The notes beneath the pieces are model-generated. The model saw only the letters and a program-made list of their open reading frames with translations. It ran no database searches and was not told the DNA's origin. Shown here one piece after another: positions 8,700 to 16,580 of a stretch of DNA of 55,539 nt. This DNA is from Alphaproteobacteria bacterium. GTDB lineage: Bacteria > Pseudomonadota > Alphaproteobacteria > Micropepsales > Micropepsaceae. Numbering within the stretch: position 1 is the stretch's first letter; every line of letters begins with the position of its first letter. The position numbers were made by a program, and so were the translations under genes. Location: contig JAFAWQ010000046.1 in assembly GCA_019241645.1 (NCBI GenBank), forward strand, positions 1 to 55,539. The letters are read 5' to 3'.

Positions 8700-10049
8700 A
8701 TGCCGCTTTGGTTTGAGACCGCCCTTCTTCCGCAAGGCTGGACCGATGGCGTGCGCTTGCATGTTTCGAACGGGTTGGTCTCGCAACTGGAGACTGGCGT
8801 CGAAGCAGAAAACAGCGACGAAAGCCGCGCCATCGGACTTCCGGGCCTCTGCAATGTACACAGTCACGGTTTCCAGCGGGGCATGGCGGGACTTGCGGAA
8901 GTGCGAGGTCCGGAAGGCGACAATTTCTGGACCTGGCGCGAGGTGATGTATCGCTTCCTAGATCGTCTCAATCCCGAGCAGGTCGAGGCGATCACGGCGC
9001 TCGCCTTCATGGAGATGCTGGAGACGGGCTTCACACGTGTCGGCGAGTTCCACTACCTGCATCACGCACCGGATGGCGCGCCATACGCGAACATCGGCGA
9101 ATTATCCGAACGCATCGCCGCGGCGGCCGATACGACCGGCCTCGGGCTCACCCTGCTGCCCGTTTTTTATGCTCACTCCAATTTCGGCGGCGCACCGCCG
9201 GCCGCGGGCCAAAGGCGCTTCATCAATTCTGTGGATCCGTTCGTCCGGCTGATGGAGGCGAGCCGCAGAACGATTTCCGGTCTGCCGGGTGCCAATCTGG
9301 GCGTGGCGCCGCACTCGCTGCGCGCTGTGACACCTGAGGAACTGTCTGCCGTTGTGCCGCTCGCCGATGGCGGTCCCGTTCACATCCACGCTGCCGAGCA
9401 GATCAGGGAGGTTGAGGATTGTGTCGCGTGGTCAGGCCAGCGTCCCGTCGAATGGCTGCTCGATCATGCTAACGTGGATGCGCGCTGGTGCCTGGTGCAT
9501 GCGACCCACATGTCGCCGGAAGAAACACGTGGGCTTGCAAGAAACGGTGCGGTCGCCGGTCTCTGTCCGATAACGGAAGGCAATCTCGGGGATGGGGTCT
9601 TTCCGGCGCAAGACTATCTTGCCCAGAGTGGCCGCATCGGCATCGGAACCGATTCGAATGTGCAGATCGATCCCGCGGCGGAGTTGCGCGCGCTGGAGTA
9701 CTCGCAGCGCCTTGCCACCCGCTCCCGCAACGTCCTGAGCCAAGCCGAGGGGGCGTCCACCGGCCGGGCGCTGTTCGATGCCGCGCTAAAGGGCGGCGCG
9801 CAGTCTCTCGGTCAGGAATTGAACGGTATCCGCGAAGGCGCGCCCGCCGATCTGGTGTCGCTCGATGCCAAAAATCCGGCGTTCTATGGCCGGGCAAGGG
9901 ACGCGTTGCTGGACAGCTGGATATTCGCTGGAGGAAGAGTCGACTGCGTCTGGCGCGCGGGCCGCAAGGTCGTCGAACGCGGCCGGCACGTTGCCCACGA
10001 CAGAATTGTCCCCGCCTATCGTCGCGCTGTCGAATCCGTGTTGAAGTAG
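8700..10049 (+). CDS. hutF: Formimidoylglutamate deiminase
   Basis: HutF removes ammonia from N-formimino-glutamate to give N-formylglutamate for HutG. This 449-residue amidohydrolase has the metal-binding NVHSHGFQRGMAGL motif, HIHAAEQIREVEDC, LVHATHMSPEET and GIGTDSNVQID. The ATG at 8700 is chosen because PLWFETALLPQGW is the usual HutF N-terminus; an in-frame ATG at 8646 adds 18 unconserved residues and would nearly touch the hutI start. With hutIGU it gives the five-step, Pseudomonas-like route. The histidine ammonia-lyase needed for the first step is not in this window. Confidence 0.95.
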   Translation: MPLWFETALLPQGWTDGVRLHVSNGLVSQLETGVEAENSDESRAIGLPGLCNVHSHGFQRGMAGLAEVRGPEGDNFWTWREVMYRFLDRLNPEQVEAITALAFMEMLETGFTRVGEFHYLHHAPDGAPYANIGELSERIAAAADTTGLGLTLLPVFYAHSNFGGAPPAAGQRRFINSVDPFVRLMEASRRTISGLPGANLGVAPHSLRAVTPEELSAVVPLADGGPVHIHAAEQIREVEDCVAWSGQRPVEWLLDHANVDARWCLVHATHMSPEETRGLARNGAVAGLCPITEGNLGDGVFPAQDYLAQSGRIGIGTDSNVQIDPAAELRALEYSQRLATRSRNVLSQAEGASTGRALFDAALKGGAQSLGQELNGIREGAPADLVSLDAKNPAFYGRARDALLDSWIFAGGRVDCVWRAGRKVVERGRHVAHDRIVPAYRRAVESVLK

Positions 10050-10053
10050 GGAC

Positions 10054-11214
10054 ATGAGGAATCGCCCCCTCGCCGCGCCCGACGCCACCCAGGCCGACCT
10101 TCACCTGGAGAAACGGCAGAATCTCCTGCGCCTCGTGCCAGTCGGCGATTGGAATGTCGCGCAATCGCCGCGCCTCGATCTGATTTTGCAGGGTCTGCGT
10201 CCTGATGGCGCGCGCGAAGCGGAAATCGACGGCCGCCAGGTGGACGAACTCGACAGCGCCGGTGCCTGGCTGCTGTTGCGCACCAAGCGGGATCTCGAGC
10301 AAGCGGGCGTTCGCGTGCGCAGCTTCACCTTGCCCGAGCGCTACGCGCCGCTACTCCATACGATGGAAGCGGAGAACCTGGCTCCGGTCAAGCACGCAGT
10401 GCGTCCTCGCGGGTTCAAGTATTTTCTCGAGCGCACCGGCCGCGGCACCATGCATGCGCTGGGGCAGGGCTACGCCATGCTCGGCTTCCTCGGCCGGGTG
10501 ACGGTCGAGGCGATCGAGGCGATACTTTCGCCGCGGCGCGAGCTTCCGGTTGCCGCCTTTGTCCGGCAGATCGAAGAAACCGGTCTGACAGCGCTTCCGA
10601 TCGTTGGCCTGCTCGCTTTCCTGATCGGGGTTGTGCTCGCTTATCAGGGGGCGGATCAGTTACGGCGCTTCGGCGCAGAGATCTTTACCGTCGATCTTCT
10701 GGGCGTTGGGTTCCTGCGCGAACTCGGCGGGCTGGTGACTGCCATCATCGTTGCGGGACGTTCCGGCTCCGCCTTCACGGCCCATATCGGTACCATGCGC
10801 GTGAACGAGGAAGTGGACGCGATGGAGACCATGGGTCTCAATATCGCCGAAGTTCTGGTGCTTCCTAGGGTTCTGGGACTTGTGATCGCGTTGCCGCTGC
10901 TGACGTTTTATGCCGATGTGGTCGGCCTGATCGGCGGCATGGTGATGTGCTATTTCGACCTGAACATCACTGTGCCCGCGTTTCTGCGGGAACTTCAGTC
11001 CGCGATCACCTACAAGACGCTGTTGGTCGGGTTGATCAAGGCGCCGGTCTTCGCCTTCCTGATCGGTCTCGTCGGCTGCTTCGAAGGCCTGCGGGTGGAA
11101 CGTAACGCGGAAAGCGTGGGGCGGTTGACCACCCGTTCCGTTGTAGAGTCCATTTTCCTGATCATCACCTTCGACGCGGCCTTCTCCATCCTCTTCTCGA
11201 TCCTGGGCATATGA
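10054..11214 (+). CDS. mlaE: MlaE-type lipid ABC transporter permease with N-terminal STAS domain
   Basis: The 386-residue protein joins an N-terminal STAS-like domain (about residues 20-110, including EIDGRQVDELDSAGAWLLL) to an MlaE permease domain (about 130-386). The permease shows the family's EIFTVDLLGVGFLRELG, AGRSGSAFTAHIGTMRVNEE and DAMETMG segments. In E. coli the STAS partner is the separate MlaB protein; here it is fused. The permease would sit in the inner membrane and move phospholipids between the membranes together with the next two gene products. Its stop overlaps the mlaF start as ATGA. Confidence 0.92.
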   Translation: MRNRPLAAPDATQADLHLEKRQNLLRLVPVGDWNVAQSPRLDLILQGLRPDGAREAEIDGRQVDELDSAGAWLLLRTKRDLEQAGVRVRSFTLPERYAPLLHTMEAENLAPVKHAVRPRGFKYFLERTGRGTMHALGQGYAMLGFLGRVTVEAIEAILSPRRELPVAAFVRQIEETGLTALPIVGLLAFLIGVVLAYQGADQLRRFGAEIFTVDLLGVGFLRELGGLVTAIIVAGRSGSAFTAHIGTMRVNEEVDAMETMGLNIAEVLVLPRVLGLVIALPLLTFYADVVGLIGGMVMCYFDLNITVPAFLRELQSAITYKTLLVGLIKAPVFAFLIGLVGCFEGLRVERNAESVGRLTTRSVVESIFLIITFDAAFSILFSILGI

Positions 11215-11993
11215 GCGACGTCCATCCCAAAAGCGAGGTTGTCATCCAGGTTCGCGGTCTGGTGAACGCCTTTAACGACAAGGTCATTCACGACCACATG
11301 AATCTCGACGTGATGCGAGGGGAAGTGCTTGGCGTGGTCGGCGGCTCGGGCACGGGAAAATCCGTGCTGCTTCGCTCCATCATCGGTCTCAATCATCCGA
11401 CGTCCGGGAGCATCAAGGTCTTCGGGATGGAAACCGCCGATGTGGACACGGAAGATCTGAAGGGTGTGCAACTGCGCTGGGGCGTACTGTTTCAAGGCGG
11501 TGCCTTGTTCAGCTCGCAAACCGTCGCCGAGAACATCCAGGTTCCTCTCAGGCGCTATACGCATATGAGCCAGGAATTGATGGACGAGATCGCCGCCATG
11601 AAGCTGTCTCTGGTGGGCTTGCCTCCGGACGCCGCACAAAAATATCCGTCGGAACTTTCCGGGGGCATGATCAAGCGGGCCGGGCTCGCGCGCGCTCTTG
11701 CCCTCGATCCAGAGCTTCTGTTTCTGGACGAGCCCACCTCGGGTCTTGACCCGATTTCCGCCAACCAGTTCGACGAACTTGTGCGCAGTCTTCAGCAGAG
11801 CCTCGGCCTTACCGTGTTCATGGTCACCCATGATATCGACAGCCTGAGGTCGATTACCGACAGGATCGCTGTGCTGGTGAACAAGAAGATCAAGGTTGGT
11901 ACAATCAAGACGCTGGTGAACGATTCTGACCCCTGGATACACGAATACTTTTCGGGTGCGCGGGGCAGAGCGGCCCTGGCTGGTGCGGCATGA
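11211..11993 (+). CDS. mlaF: MlaF-type lipid ABC transporter ATP-binding protein
   Basis: A 260-residue ABC ATPase. It has Walker A GGSGTGKSVLL, an MlaF-style signature LSGGMIKRAGLARAL, Walker B ELLFLDEPTSGLDP and the switch histidine in FMVTHDID. It would power the permease encoded just upstream, with which it overlaps by 4 bases. The C-terminal tail after the nucleotide-binding domain is short and ends in an alanine-rich stretch. The order permease, ATPase, MCE protein, lipoprotein is the usual alphaproteobacterial arrangement. Confidence 0.93.
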   Translation: MSDVHPKSEVVIQVRGLVNAFNDKVIHDHMNLDVMRGEVLGVVGGSGTGKSVLLRSIIGLNHPTSGSIKVFGMETADVDTEDLKGVQLRWGVLFQGGALFSSQTVAENIQVPLRRYTHMSQELMDEIAAMKLSLVGLPPDAAQKYPSELSGGMIKRAGLARALALDPELLFLDEPTSGLDPISANQFDELVRSLQQSLGLTVFMVTHDIDSLRSITDRIAVLVNKKIKVGTIKTLVNDSDPWIHEYFSGARGRAALAGAA

Positions 11994-12007
11994 CGGGAGA
12001 GTAGCGC

Positions 12008-12889
12008 ATGGAAACCAAGGCCAATTACGTTGCCGTAGGCGCGTTCGTGCTGGCGCTGGTGCTGGGACTCGTCATCGCGCTGCTGTGGTTGACAGGGGCG
12101 CAGTACGCCCAGGAATACGCCTACTATCAGACTTTCTTTTCGGGTTCGGTTTCTGGTCTCGGACCGGGTACCAGCGTGCGTTACAACGGCATCGAAGTGG
12201 GCCGTGTCTCGAAGCTGAATTTCGACCCCGACAATCCTCGACTGGTTAAGGTGGTCATGCAGATCGATCCCACCTTGCGGATCCATTCGGATTCGGTTGC
12301 TTCCATTGCCAGTCAGGGATTGACCGGCGGTTCCTATGTCGAAATCGACGGCGGCACGAAGAAGGCCCCCGTGCTGGAACAACATTACTGGGGCGAATAT
12401 CCGACGATACGGTCGCGACCGTCGACCTTGCAGCAATTGGAGCAATCAGCACCGCAGATTGCCGCCAAGCTCAACAAGGCCGCCGACCGCATAAACGATC
12501 TGCTGAACGAACGAAACCGCAAGGCTATTGGGGCCGTGCTTGCAAACTTGCGCACGACCACAGACGTTTTCAGCAAGCGGTCCGGCGATATCGATACCAC
12601 GCTGCACAATTTCAGCCTGGCATCCGATCGGCTGAACACCGACCTCGCCGACCTGCACAACACGCTCGGGCACGCCGATACGGCGCTGGCATCGGTCAAC
12701 AGCGCCGTTCTCGGCATCAGCCGGCTGACCGAAAATGTCGATAATTCCGTTACCAGCGCGCAGATCGGCCAATTGAGCACGGATGTGCGCGGTCTGGTCG
12801 GCAACATCAACCGGCTTTCCGATCAGCTGCAACGTGAGCCGACCCTCCTTCTCTTCGGAGACCGGCGCCAGGGATACACACCGAAATGA
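12008..12889 (+). CDS. mlaD: MlaD-type MCE domain lipid-binding protein
   Basis: The 293-residue protein has one N-terminal membrane segment (about residues 8-30, VGAFVLALVLGLVIALLWL) followed by an MCE domain (FSGSVSGLGPGTSVRYNGIE, VGRVSKL, then SQGLTGGSYVEIDGG) and a long helical C-terminus with many Asn, Leu and Thr. MCE proteins form periplasmic hexamers that pass lipids to or from the permease. The membrane anchor holds it to the MlaE/MlaF complex. Its stop codon overlaps the next start (ATGA). Confidence 0.92.
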   Translation: METKANYVAVGAFVLALVLGLVIALLWLTGAQYAQEYAYYQTFFSGSVSGLGPGTSVRYNGIEVGRVSKLNFDPDNPRLVKVVMQIDPTLRIHSDSVASIASQGLTGGSYVEIDGGTKKAPVLEQHYWGEYPTIRSRPSTLQQLEQSAPQIAAKLNKAADRINDLLNERNRKAIGAVLANLRTTTDVFSKRSGDIDTTLHNFSLASDRLNTDLADLHNTLGHADTALASVNSAVLGISRLTENVDNSVTSAQIGQLSTDVRGLVGNINRLSDQLQREPTLLLFGDRRQGYTPK

Positions 12890-13539
12890 CAATGACCTTC
12901 AGCTTCGCCGCACCGAGCCGGCGAACAGTCCTGATCGGAACCGGCGCCTTGGCGCTCGGCGGCTGTGCGGGGAACCTGATCGGTCCGCCAAGCCCCGCGC
13001 CGCAAATCTACACGCTCGATCCGCCGTTCGGCGCGGTCGCTGACGCGCCCAATGTCGATTGGCAACTTGTGGTGACGGCGCCAGTCGCGCCGGCGGTCCT
13101 AGACACGTCACGGATTGCGCTCGAACGCGCGCCGAACCTGATGGATTACTATGCCAACGCTCAGTGGACGGACCGTCTGCCGCTGGTTCTGCAGTCGCTC
13201 ATGGTTCAGGCGTTCGAGGCAAGCGGAAGAATTCGTGCGGTGGGGCGAGCAACGGCCGGAATCCGCGCCGATTACGTGCTGGAGACAGAACTGCGAAACT
13301 TCGAGGCCTACTATGCCGTGCCGGATACCGCGCCAAAGATCCGGGTGAGGATGACAGCCAGGCTGCTCGGCGCTCTCAACCGCGAAATTGCCGGCATCAC
13401 GGAAGCCTCCCAGGAGGTACCTGCCGCAGCAAACGATATGACGAACATCACCGCTGCGTTTGCCCGCGCGTCCGGTGCGATGATTTCGCAAATCGTGTCC
13501 TGGAGTTTGCAGCCGCCGCGCGGGAAACATGCCAGATGA
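12886..13539 (+). CDS. ABC transport auxiliary lipoprotein (PqiC-like)
   Basis: A 217-residue lipoprotein. The N-terminal signal ends in a lipobox LALGGC, giving a lipidated cysteine near residue 26. The mature part begins PQIYTLDPPFG and later has LPLVLQSLMVQAFEASG and DYVLETELRNFEAYY, a pattern of the ABC-type transport auxiliary lipoprotein family. Such proteins partner with MCE transporters and are thought to act at the outer-membrane side. It ends the four-gene Mla-type operon and converges on the next gene with a gap of 7 bases. Confidence 0.85.
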   Translation: MTMTFSFAAPSRRTVLIGTGALALGGCAGNLIGPPSPAPQIYTLDPPFGAVADAPNVDWQLVVTAPVAPAVLDTSRIALERAPNLMDYYANAQWTDRLPLVLQSLMVQAFEASGRIRAVGRATAGIRADYVLETELRNFEAYYAVPDTAPKIRVRMTARLLGALNREIAGITEASQEVPAAANDMTNITAAFARASGAMISQIVSWSLQPPRGKHAR

Positions 13540-13546
13540 CGCAGAG

Positions 13547-14299
13547 TTACCGGCGTATCTCCGCGCGGTTTTGAATTGCGTTGCTGAATGCGCCGAATAT
13601 CTCGCGGCTCACCGGGTTTTCCGACCAGCGCCATTCCGGATGCCATTGCAGGCCAAGCACAAAACCCTTCGCTTTGGGCATTGAAACTGCCTCGATGGTT
13701 CCATCCGGTGCCAAGGCGTCGGCGTGCAGTGTTGGCGCGATCCGGTCGATGCCCTGAGAGTGTAGCGAGTTCACCCGGAATTCCTTCTCCCGGATGATGC
13801 GCCCCAGCAAACCGCCCTGCACCAGGCAGACTTCGTGTGCCGGTCCGTATTGCTCGCTCAGATCGGCATCGTGATCTTCTCGGTGATCGATGCGGCCAGC
13901 CAATTCCTGAATGTGCTGATGCAGCGTGCCGCCCATGGCGACATTCAGTTCCTGGAAGCCACGGCAAAGACAAAGTACGGGCACGCCGGCGGCGATGGCG
14001 GCCTTCAGCAGCGGCAAGGTGGTGGCGTCGCGGTTTTCATCGGCCAGAACATTTTCCCGGGCTTCCTGGCCGTTGTAGTTCCGGGGAGCGACGTTCGAAG
14101 GCGAGCCGGTGAACAGCAATCCGTCGACACAGGCCAGAATTTCCTCCGGCGAAATGGGATCGCCGAGCGAGGGGATGAGCAGGGGAACGGCGCCGGTACT
14201 TTCCCGCACCGCGCGGGCGTATTTGTCTCCAGCCATATGAAATGGGTGGGGACCGACCATCCGGTAGTCGCAGGGGATTCCGACGATCAACGGGCGCAT
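13547..14299 (-). CDS. Gamma-glutamyl-GABA hydrolase family protein (peptidase C26)
   Basis: A 250-residue class-I glutamine-amidotransferase-like hydrolase. The nucleophile elbow is VPVLCLCRGFQELNVAMGG with the catalytic cysteine in CRGFQ, and the histidine-glutamate pair is GLQWHPEW near the C-terminus. Relatives such as PuuD cleave gamma-glutamyl-GABA in putrescine breakdown. No other putrescine genes lie nearby, so the substrate is uncertain and a peptidase role is possible. It stands alone between the Mla operon and the LolA-like gene. Confidence 0.88.
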   Translation of the reverse strand: MRPLIVGIPCDYRMVGPHPFHMAGDKYARAVRESTGAVPLLIPSLGDPISPEEILACVDGLLFTGSPSNVAPRNYNGQEARENVLADENRDATTLPLLKAAIAAGVPVLCLCRGFQELNVAMGGTLHQHIQELAGRIDHREDHDADLSEQYGPAHEVCLVQGGLLGRIIREKEFRVNSLHSQGIDRIAPTLHADALAPDGTIEAVSMPKAKGFVLGLQWHPEWRWSENPVSREIFGAFSNAIQNRAEIRR

Positions 14300-14364
14300 T
14301 AAACTATCCTTGCGATTGCAGTAGGTCAGGGGAGCGCGGTGGAAGCAACGGTTTCAGACTCAAC

Positions 14365-14955
14365 TCAGCCATGCGTCAGGAACAAATCCGGCTGAAGACT
14401 AACGCCCGTCTCGACGTTGCGCAGGATCACGGTCGTCGCCAGCCCTTGTGCATCCACAACCGTCCATTGCTTCAGCTCAAGCCCCGGATCGGAAAACACA
14501 ATGGTGATGTTGCCGTTGATCCGGCTGCTGTTTGCGCGAGCGCGAACCACCAGCGTTCCGTTCTGGCGCTCGATGCTCAGAATTTTCGTGTTGCGCCGGA
14601 AGTTCACGTGGTCCGAAAGGAGCAGGTTGAGCGGCGTCGACCAAAGAGGGTAGCGGTCTGCCGTGTTCAGCTTGCGATTGAAGACCGCGACCTTGGCGCC
14701 GTCGCTGACGATCAGGACGGCGCTTGGCGGTTTGTACTCGAAGCGCATCTTGCCAGGCTTCTGAATGTAGACCAGGCCTTCCTCGGTTGCGCCGTTGGGA
14801 TCCTGCTGAACGAACTCGCCCTTGAGGCTGTGGATGGCATTGAGCGCATCGCTCAGGCGATCCAGGTCGGCGGCATCCTGCGGACTGAAATCGGCGGAAA
14901 CGGCGGTGGTCGAGAAGGAAAATGCCAGGGCGGCTGTAAGGATCAATTTGCGCAT
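14365..14955 (-). CDS. lolA: LolA-like outer-membrane lipoprotein carrier
   Basis: A 196-residue secreted protein with a signal peptide MRKLILTAALAFSFSTTAVSA. The mature part has the LolA-like LNAIHSLKGEFVQQDPNG, PGKMRFEYKPPSAVLIVSDG and DRYPLWSTPLNLLL segments. LolA carries lipoproteins across the periplasm from the inner membrane to the outer-membrane receptor. The start at 14955 is set by the signal peptide; the longer frame to 15009 lacks one. It lies 60 bases after chpT on the same strand and may share its transcript. Divergent LolA-family proteins exist, so the role is probable and not certain. Confidence 0.85.
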   Translation of the reverse strand: MRKLILTAALAFSFSTTAVSADFSPQDAADLDRLSDALNAIHSLKGEFVQQDPNGATEEGLVYIQKPGKMRFEYKPPSAVLIVSDGAKVAVFNRKLNTADRYPLWSTPLNLLLSDHVNFRRNTKILSIERQNGTLVVRARANSSRINGNITIVFSDPGLELKQWTVVDAQGLATTVILRNVETGVSLQPDLFLTHG

Positions 14956-15015
14956 GTCGCCCCGTAAGCCAGTTTTGCGGCGATTTGAAGGTGATCCATT
15001 TGGGCTCAATGCAAG

Positions 15016-15636
15016 CTAACCGGCTGTGAGCACGAGTTCCTGCTCGCCATGCGTGAGCGTCAATCCGGCATTAAGGGCGCGCGCCAATTTGTGGGTGAGA
15101 TAGGCCTGGATGCTCCGTCCGTCCACCGGACCGTTAGGTTCCCCGCGGACCGCTCTTTCGACTTCCTCCAGTACGCGCGCGCCTTGTCCAGTGGCTCGTA
15201 TATTAAACCCGGGTGCGGATGGGTCTGTGCTGGTCTCGACACGGACCGTGCCGCCTCTGGGCAGGCTGTCCCCCGCAAGCAGCACCGCATTCATCAGAAG
15301 CTTGGCCCAATCCTTGGCCCACGTCACCGGCGCGGCGTGCCATTCCAGTTCCGTCTTCCGGCCTGCGAACAGCCCGCCCACCATGCGGCCGATTTCGGTA
15401 AGGTCGAGTTGTGCCCCGGTAGACCCCGCGGCACCGAAGGCAATGCGCGCGAACTGGAGGCGGGCGGCCGCCTGCTCCGCGCTGGAAGCCACAAGCTGCA
15501 TGGCGTCGGCGCGCATTGCCGCGTCGCACTCATCGTCAAGGATCTCGAGGCCATTCATGATGGCGCCAATCGGGCTTACCAGATCGTGGCAAAGCCGCGA
15601 GACGAGGAGACCGGCGAATTCCAGATCGTTCATCAT
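15016..15636 (-). CDS. chpT: ChpT-type histidine phosphotransferase
   Basis: A 206-residue protein starting MMNDLEFAGLLVSRLCHDLV, with the phosphoacceptor H17 in the RLCHDLVSPIGAI box, an N-terminal dimerisation helix pair, and a degenerate histidine-kinase-like domain without ATP-binding glycines. In Caulobacter, ChpT receives phosphate from CckA and passes it to CtrA and CpdR, so it controls cell cycle, motility and pili. A perfect TTAA-N7-TTAA box lies 45-59 bases upstream of the start, which suggests CtrA feeds back on this gene. The neighbouring pilus locus and GapR gene fit a CtrA-using organism. Confidence 0.9.
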   Translation of the reverse strand: MMNDLEFAGLLVSRLCHDLVSPIGAIMNGLEILDDECDAAMRADAMQLVASSAEQAAARLQFARIAFGAAGSTGAQLDLTEIGRMVGGLFAGRKTELEWHAAPVTWAKDWAKLLMNAVLLAGDSLPRGGTVRVETSTDPSAPGFNIRATGQGARVLEEVERAVRGEPNGPVDGRSIQAYLTHKLARALNAGLTLTHGEQELVLTAG

Positions 15637-15680
15637 CCGACGCGGTATGGTGTTTTCTTGGTAACTGTGCGAAGCGCGCC

Positions 15681-15695
15681 TTAAGGAATGCTTAA
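15681..15695. promoter_or_regulatory. CtrA box in the chpT/cysQ divergent promoter
   Basis: TTAA at 15681-15684, seven bases (GGAATGC), then TTAA at 15692-15695. This is an exact match to the full CtrA consensus TTAA-N7-TTAA. It lies in the 107-base spacer between the divergent chpT and cysQ starts, at a distance from each that fits promoter control. Binding is inferred. Confidence 0.65.
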
Positions 15696-15743
15696 GCCGT
15701 ACCGCCTCAAGTCCCCGTTGATTTCAGCCCGGAAACGCCCCCG

Positions 15744-16565
15744 ATGAAAAGTTCAGCGCCCTCTCCCACGGCAATTCAGCTTGCCGAAACTGCCTGGCAA
15801 GCGGGGGAAATCATCCTTCGCCACTATGCTTCCGGCGTGGAGGCGAGACACAAAGAAGACCGTTCTCCGGTAACAGCGGCGGATGAGGAGGCCGAGCGCC
15901 ATATCATCGAGCGCTTGCGCCGCCTGTCGCCGGACATTCCGATCGTGGCGGAAGAAGAGGTGGCAGCCGGCCGTATGCCGCAGATCGGCTCGCGCTTTTA
16001 CCTCGTCGATCCGCTGGACGGCACCAAGGAGTTCATCAGCGGCAATGGCGAGTTCACCGTGAACATCGCCGAAATTGAAAATGGACGGCCGGTGCGCGGC
16101 GTTGTGTACCTGCCGGCGAAGGAGCGGCTTTTCATCGGCGAAATCCCGCAAGGCGCCTACGAACTGAAAACCCAGGCGGGCGTGCCGCCGGATTTTTCCC
16201 GGCTTCAGCTCATCCATGTGCGGCCGGCGCCGGAAGATGGACTGGTCGCGGTCGCAAGCCGCAGCCATCGCGACTATAACACCGACGAATATCTCAAGAA
16301 CTTCCCGATCAAGGATTTCGCGGCGGCCGGTTCATCGCTGAAGCTGTGCTTGGTGGCGGCCGGTGAGGCCGACATTTATCCCCGCCTTGGCCGGACAATG
16401 GAATGGGATATCGCCGCCGGACATGCCGTGCTGGCAGCGGCGGGCGGCACCGTCCACACCATAGACGGCCGGCCCTTCACGTACGGCAAAGTGGAAGAAA
16501 AATTCGCCAATCAATTTTTCGTCGCGCGTGGGGGCCCGCCGGAGTCCGCTGTCGGCACCGGCTGA
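15744..16565 (+). CDS. cysQ: 3'(2'),5'-bisphosphate nucleotidase
   Basis: CysQ removes phosphate from 3'-phosphoadenosine 5'-phosphate, a by-product of sulfate assimilation and of sulfotransferases. The 273-residue protein belongs to the inositol monophosphatase superfamily, with metal-binding EEEVAAG, the core DPLDGTKEFISGNGEFTVNI and the late MEWDIAAGHAVLAAAGG motif. It is divergent from chpT and convergent with pyk, with 15 bases between the two stops. A PAPS-using sulfotransferase gene occurs later in the window (26.5 kb), so PAP turnover is relevant here. Confidence 0.93.
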   Translation: MKSSAPSPTAIQLAETAWQAGEIILRHYASGVEARHKEDRSPVTAADEEAERHIIERLRRLSPDIPIVAEEEVAAGRMPQIGSRFYLVDPLDGTKEFISGNGEFTVNIAEIENGRPVRGVVYLPAKERLFIGEIPQGAYELKTQAGVPPDFSRLQLIHVRPAPEDGLVAVASRSHRDYNTDEYLKNFPIKDFAAAGSSLKLCLVAAGEADIYPRLGRTMEWDIAAGHAVLAAAGGTVHTIDGRPFTYGKVEEKFANQFFVARGGPPESAVGTG

Positions 16566-16580
16566 GGTGAGGGCACAAAC

